Shown: positions 63,669 to 64,000 of the stretch, in pieces | How positions within the stretch are numbered: the first letter of the stretch is position 1 | Layout: each line of letters begins with the position of its first letter | Assembly (NCBI GenBank): GCA_011109175.1 | Contig: RDEW01000018.1 | Location: 985,583 to 1,049,582 of the forward strand | Direction: 5' to 3' | Length of the DNA stretch: 64,000 nt | Origin: Dicyema japonicum | Lineage: Eukaryota > Dicyemida > Rhombozoa > Dicyemidae | Made by a program: the position numbers and the translations under genes | Notes under the pieces: model-generated | The model's database searches: none | Told to the model about the DNA's origin: nothing | What the model saw: the letters and a program-made list of their open reading frames with translations, nothing else

Positions 63669-64000
63669 ATGTCTAACAAGTACAAATGTGTCTTATATGA
63701 CAGACAGAATTATACTGAAAATACAAAGAAAACTGAGGACGCTATTTCCATGAGGGAGAAGATTGCCAGAGACAACCACACAGAAATTGAGCGCAAACGC
63801 CGCAGCAAAATGGCCGGCTATTATCAGGAAATGGCTGAGCACGTGCCTGCTTGTCGTTCCCAAAACAGAAAACCGGACAAACTGACCATAATGAAGCTGG
63901 CAATCGAGCACATCACAGAAATGGGTTCTTGCATTGTTTATGTCCCAGGCAATGAGGGAGGAAGAGATTCGTTTCTTACGGACGAAGAACTCCAGCATAT
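63669..64000 (+). CDS. ARNT: ARNT-type bHLH-PAS transcription factor, 5' part
   Basis: ARNT is the shared dimer partner of bHLH-PAS factors (hypoxia, xenobiotic and developmental pathways). ATG 63669 opens a frame with the basic region IARDNHTEIERKRRSKMAGY and helix-loop-helix YQEMAEHVPACRSQNRKPDK then LTIMKLAIEHITEMG. A 24-nt intron follows, then SFLTDEELQHI, the start of the PAS-A region (human ARNT SFLTDQELKHL). The basic region's H-E-R residues for E-box contact are present. The protein runs off the window after about 100 codons. ARNT fits better than BMAL/cycle from ENHSEIERRRRNKM-like wording, but the closely related BMAL cannot be fully excluded. Confidence 0.9.
   Translation, partial: MSNKYKCVLYDRQNYTENTKKTEDAISMREKIARDNHTEIERKRRSKMAGYYQEMAEHVPACRSQNRKPDKLTIMKLAIEHITEMGSCIVYVPGNEGGRDSFLTDEELQH

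Noticed and set aside
1-64000. CRISPR arrays, bacterial operons, ribosome binding sites, attachment sites
   Set aside because: No regularly spaced short repeats with unique spacers and no prokaryotic gene organisation; the window is eukaryotic.

Overview
The window looks like nuclear genomic DNA of a tiny-genome metazoan, most probably a dicyemid mesozoan (Dicyema or a relative). The main evidence is intron size. In every conserved gene that can be threaded against its known family, reading frame and family alignment are restored only by removing GT-AG (rarely GC-AG) introns of about 20-30 nt. About 45 introns were placed by hand; most are 21-26 nt and the longest convincing ones are 40-50 nt. 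Introns this short together with metazoan genes (bHLH-PAS ARNT, CNK, axonemal dynein intermediate chain, 14-3-3, non-muscle-type myosin light chain) match published descriptions of dicyemids. There are no prokaryotic operons, CRISPR arrays or ribosome binding sites.

Host genes, left to right: an auxilin/GAK J-domain relic (9.0-9.4 kb), RAD51 (11.4-12.6, complete), an unrecognised four-intron gene (13.4-13.9), CNK (15.1-16.5), 14-3-3 (20.3-21.1, complete), myosin regulatory light chain (24.9-25.6, complete), INO80C/IES6 (27.2-27.6), MORN5 (28.6-29.3), a PPP4R4-type phosphatase-4 regulatory subunit (30-32.4), F-actin capping protein beta (38.6-39.5, complete), axonemal dynein intermediate chain DNAI2 (41.8-43.75), SPT4 (44.6-45.0, complete), an unrecognised gene (45.5-46.2), geranylgeranyltransferase-I beta (54.4-55.5), Rab GDI (57.0-58.5), a RAMP4/SERP1-like small protein (58.8-59.0) and the start of ARNT (63.67 to the window edge). 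DNAI2 and MORN5 fit a ciliated animal; GDI and GGTase-I serve small GTPases; 14-3-3, CNK, PP4 and ARNT are signalling proteins.

The space between genes is dominated by dead transposons. There are at least five kinds of non-LTR retrotransposon: a Jockey/CR1-like ORF1-EN-RT element at 4.5-7 kb; a second EN-RT family at 35.4-38.3 and 46.7-48 kb; a 5'-truncated RT element with target-site duplications at 59.2-61.1 kb; an RTE-like family with (AAT)n tails; and a family with a Cys-rich C-terminal domain at 2.5-4.1, 34.5-35.4 and 52.9-53.4 kb. Also present are hAT relics (7.2-8.2, 9.7-10.9, 53.6-54.2 kb), a Tigger/pogo relic (48.5-49.7 kb), a MITE-like inverted repeat and tRNA-like repeats.

The assembly is fragile. 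Besides an 836-base N gap, at least thirteen single Ns sit between two nearly identical 100-250 bp segments, and at least eight further two-copy tandem duplications of 47-173 bp have no N. Most of these probably come from contig ends that were joined without merging their overlap, so local order and copy number should be treated with caution.
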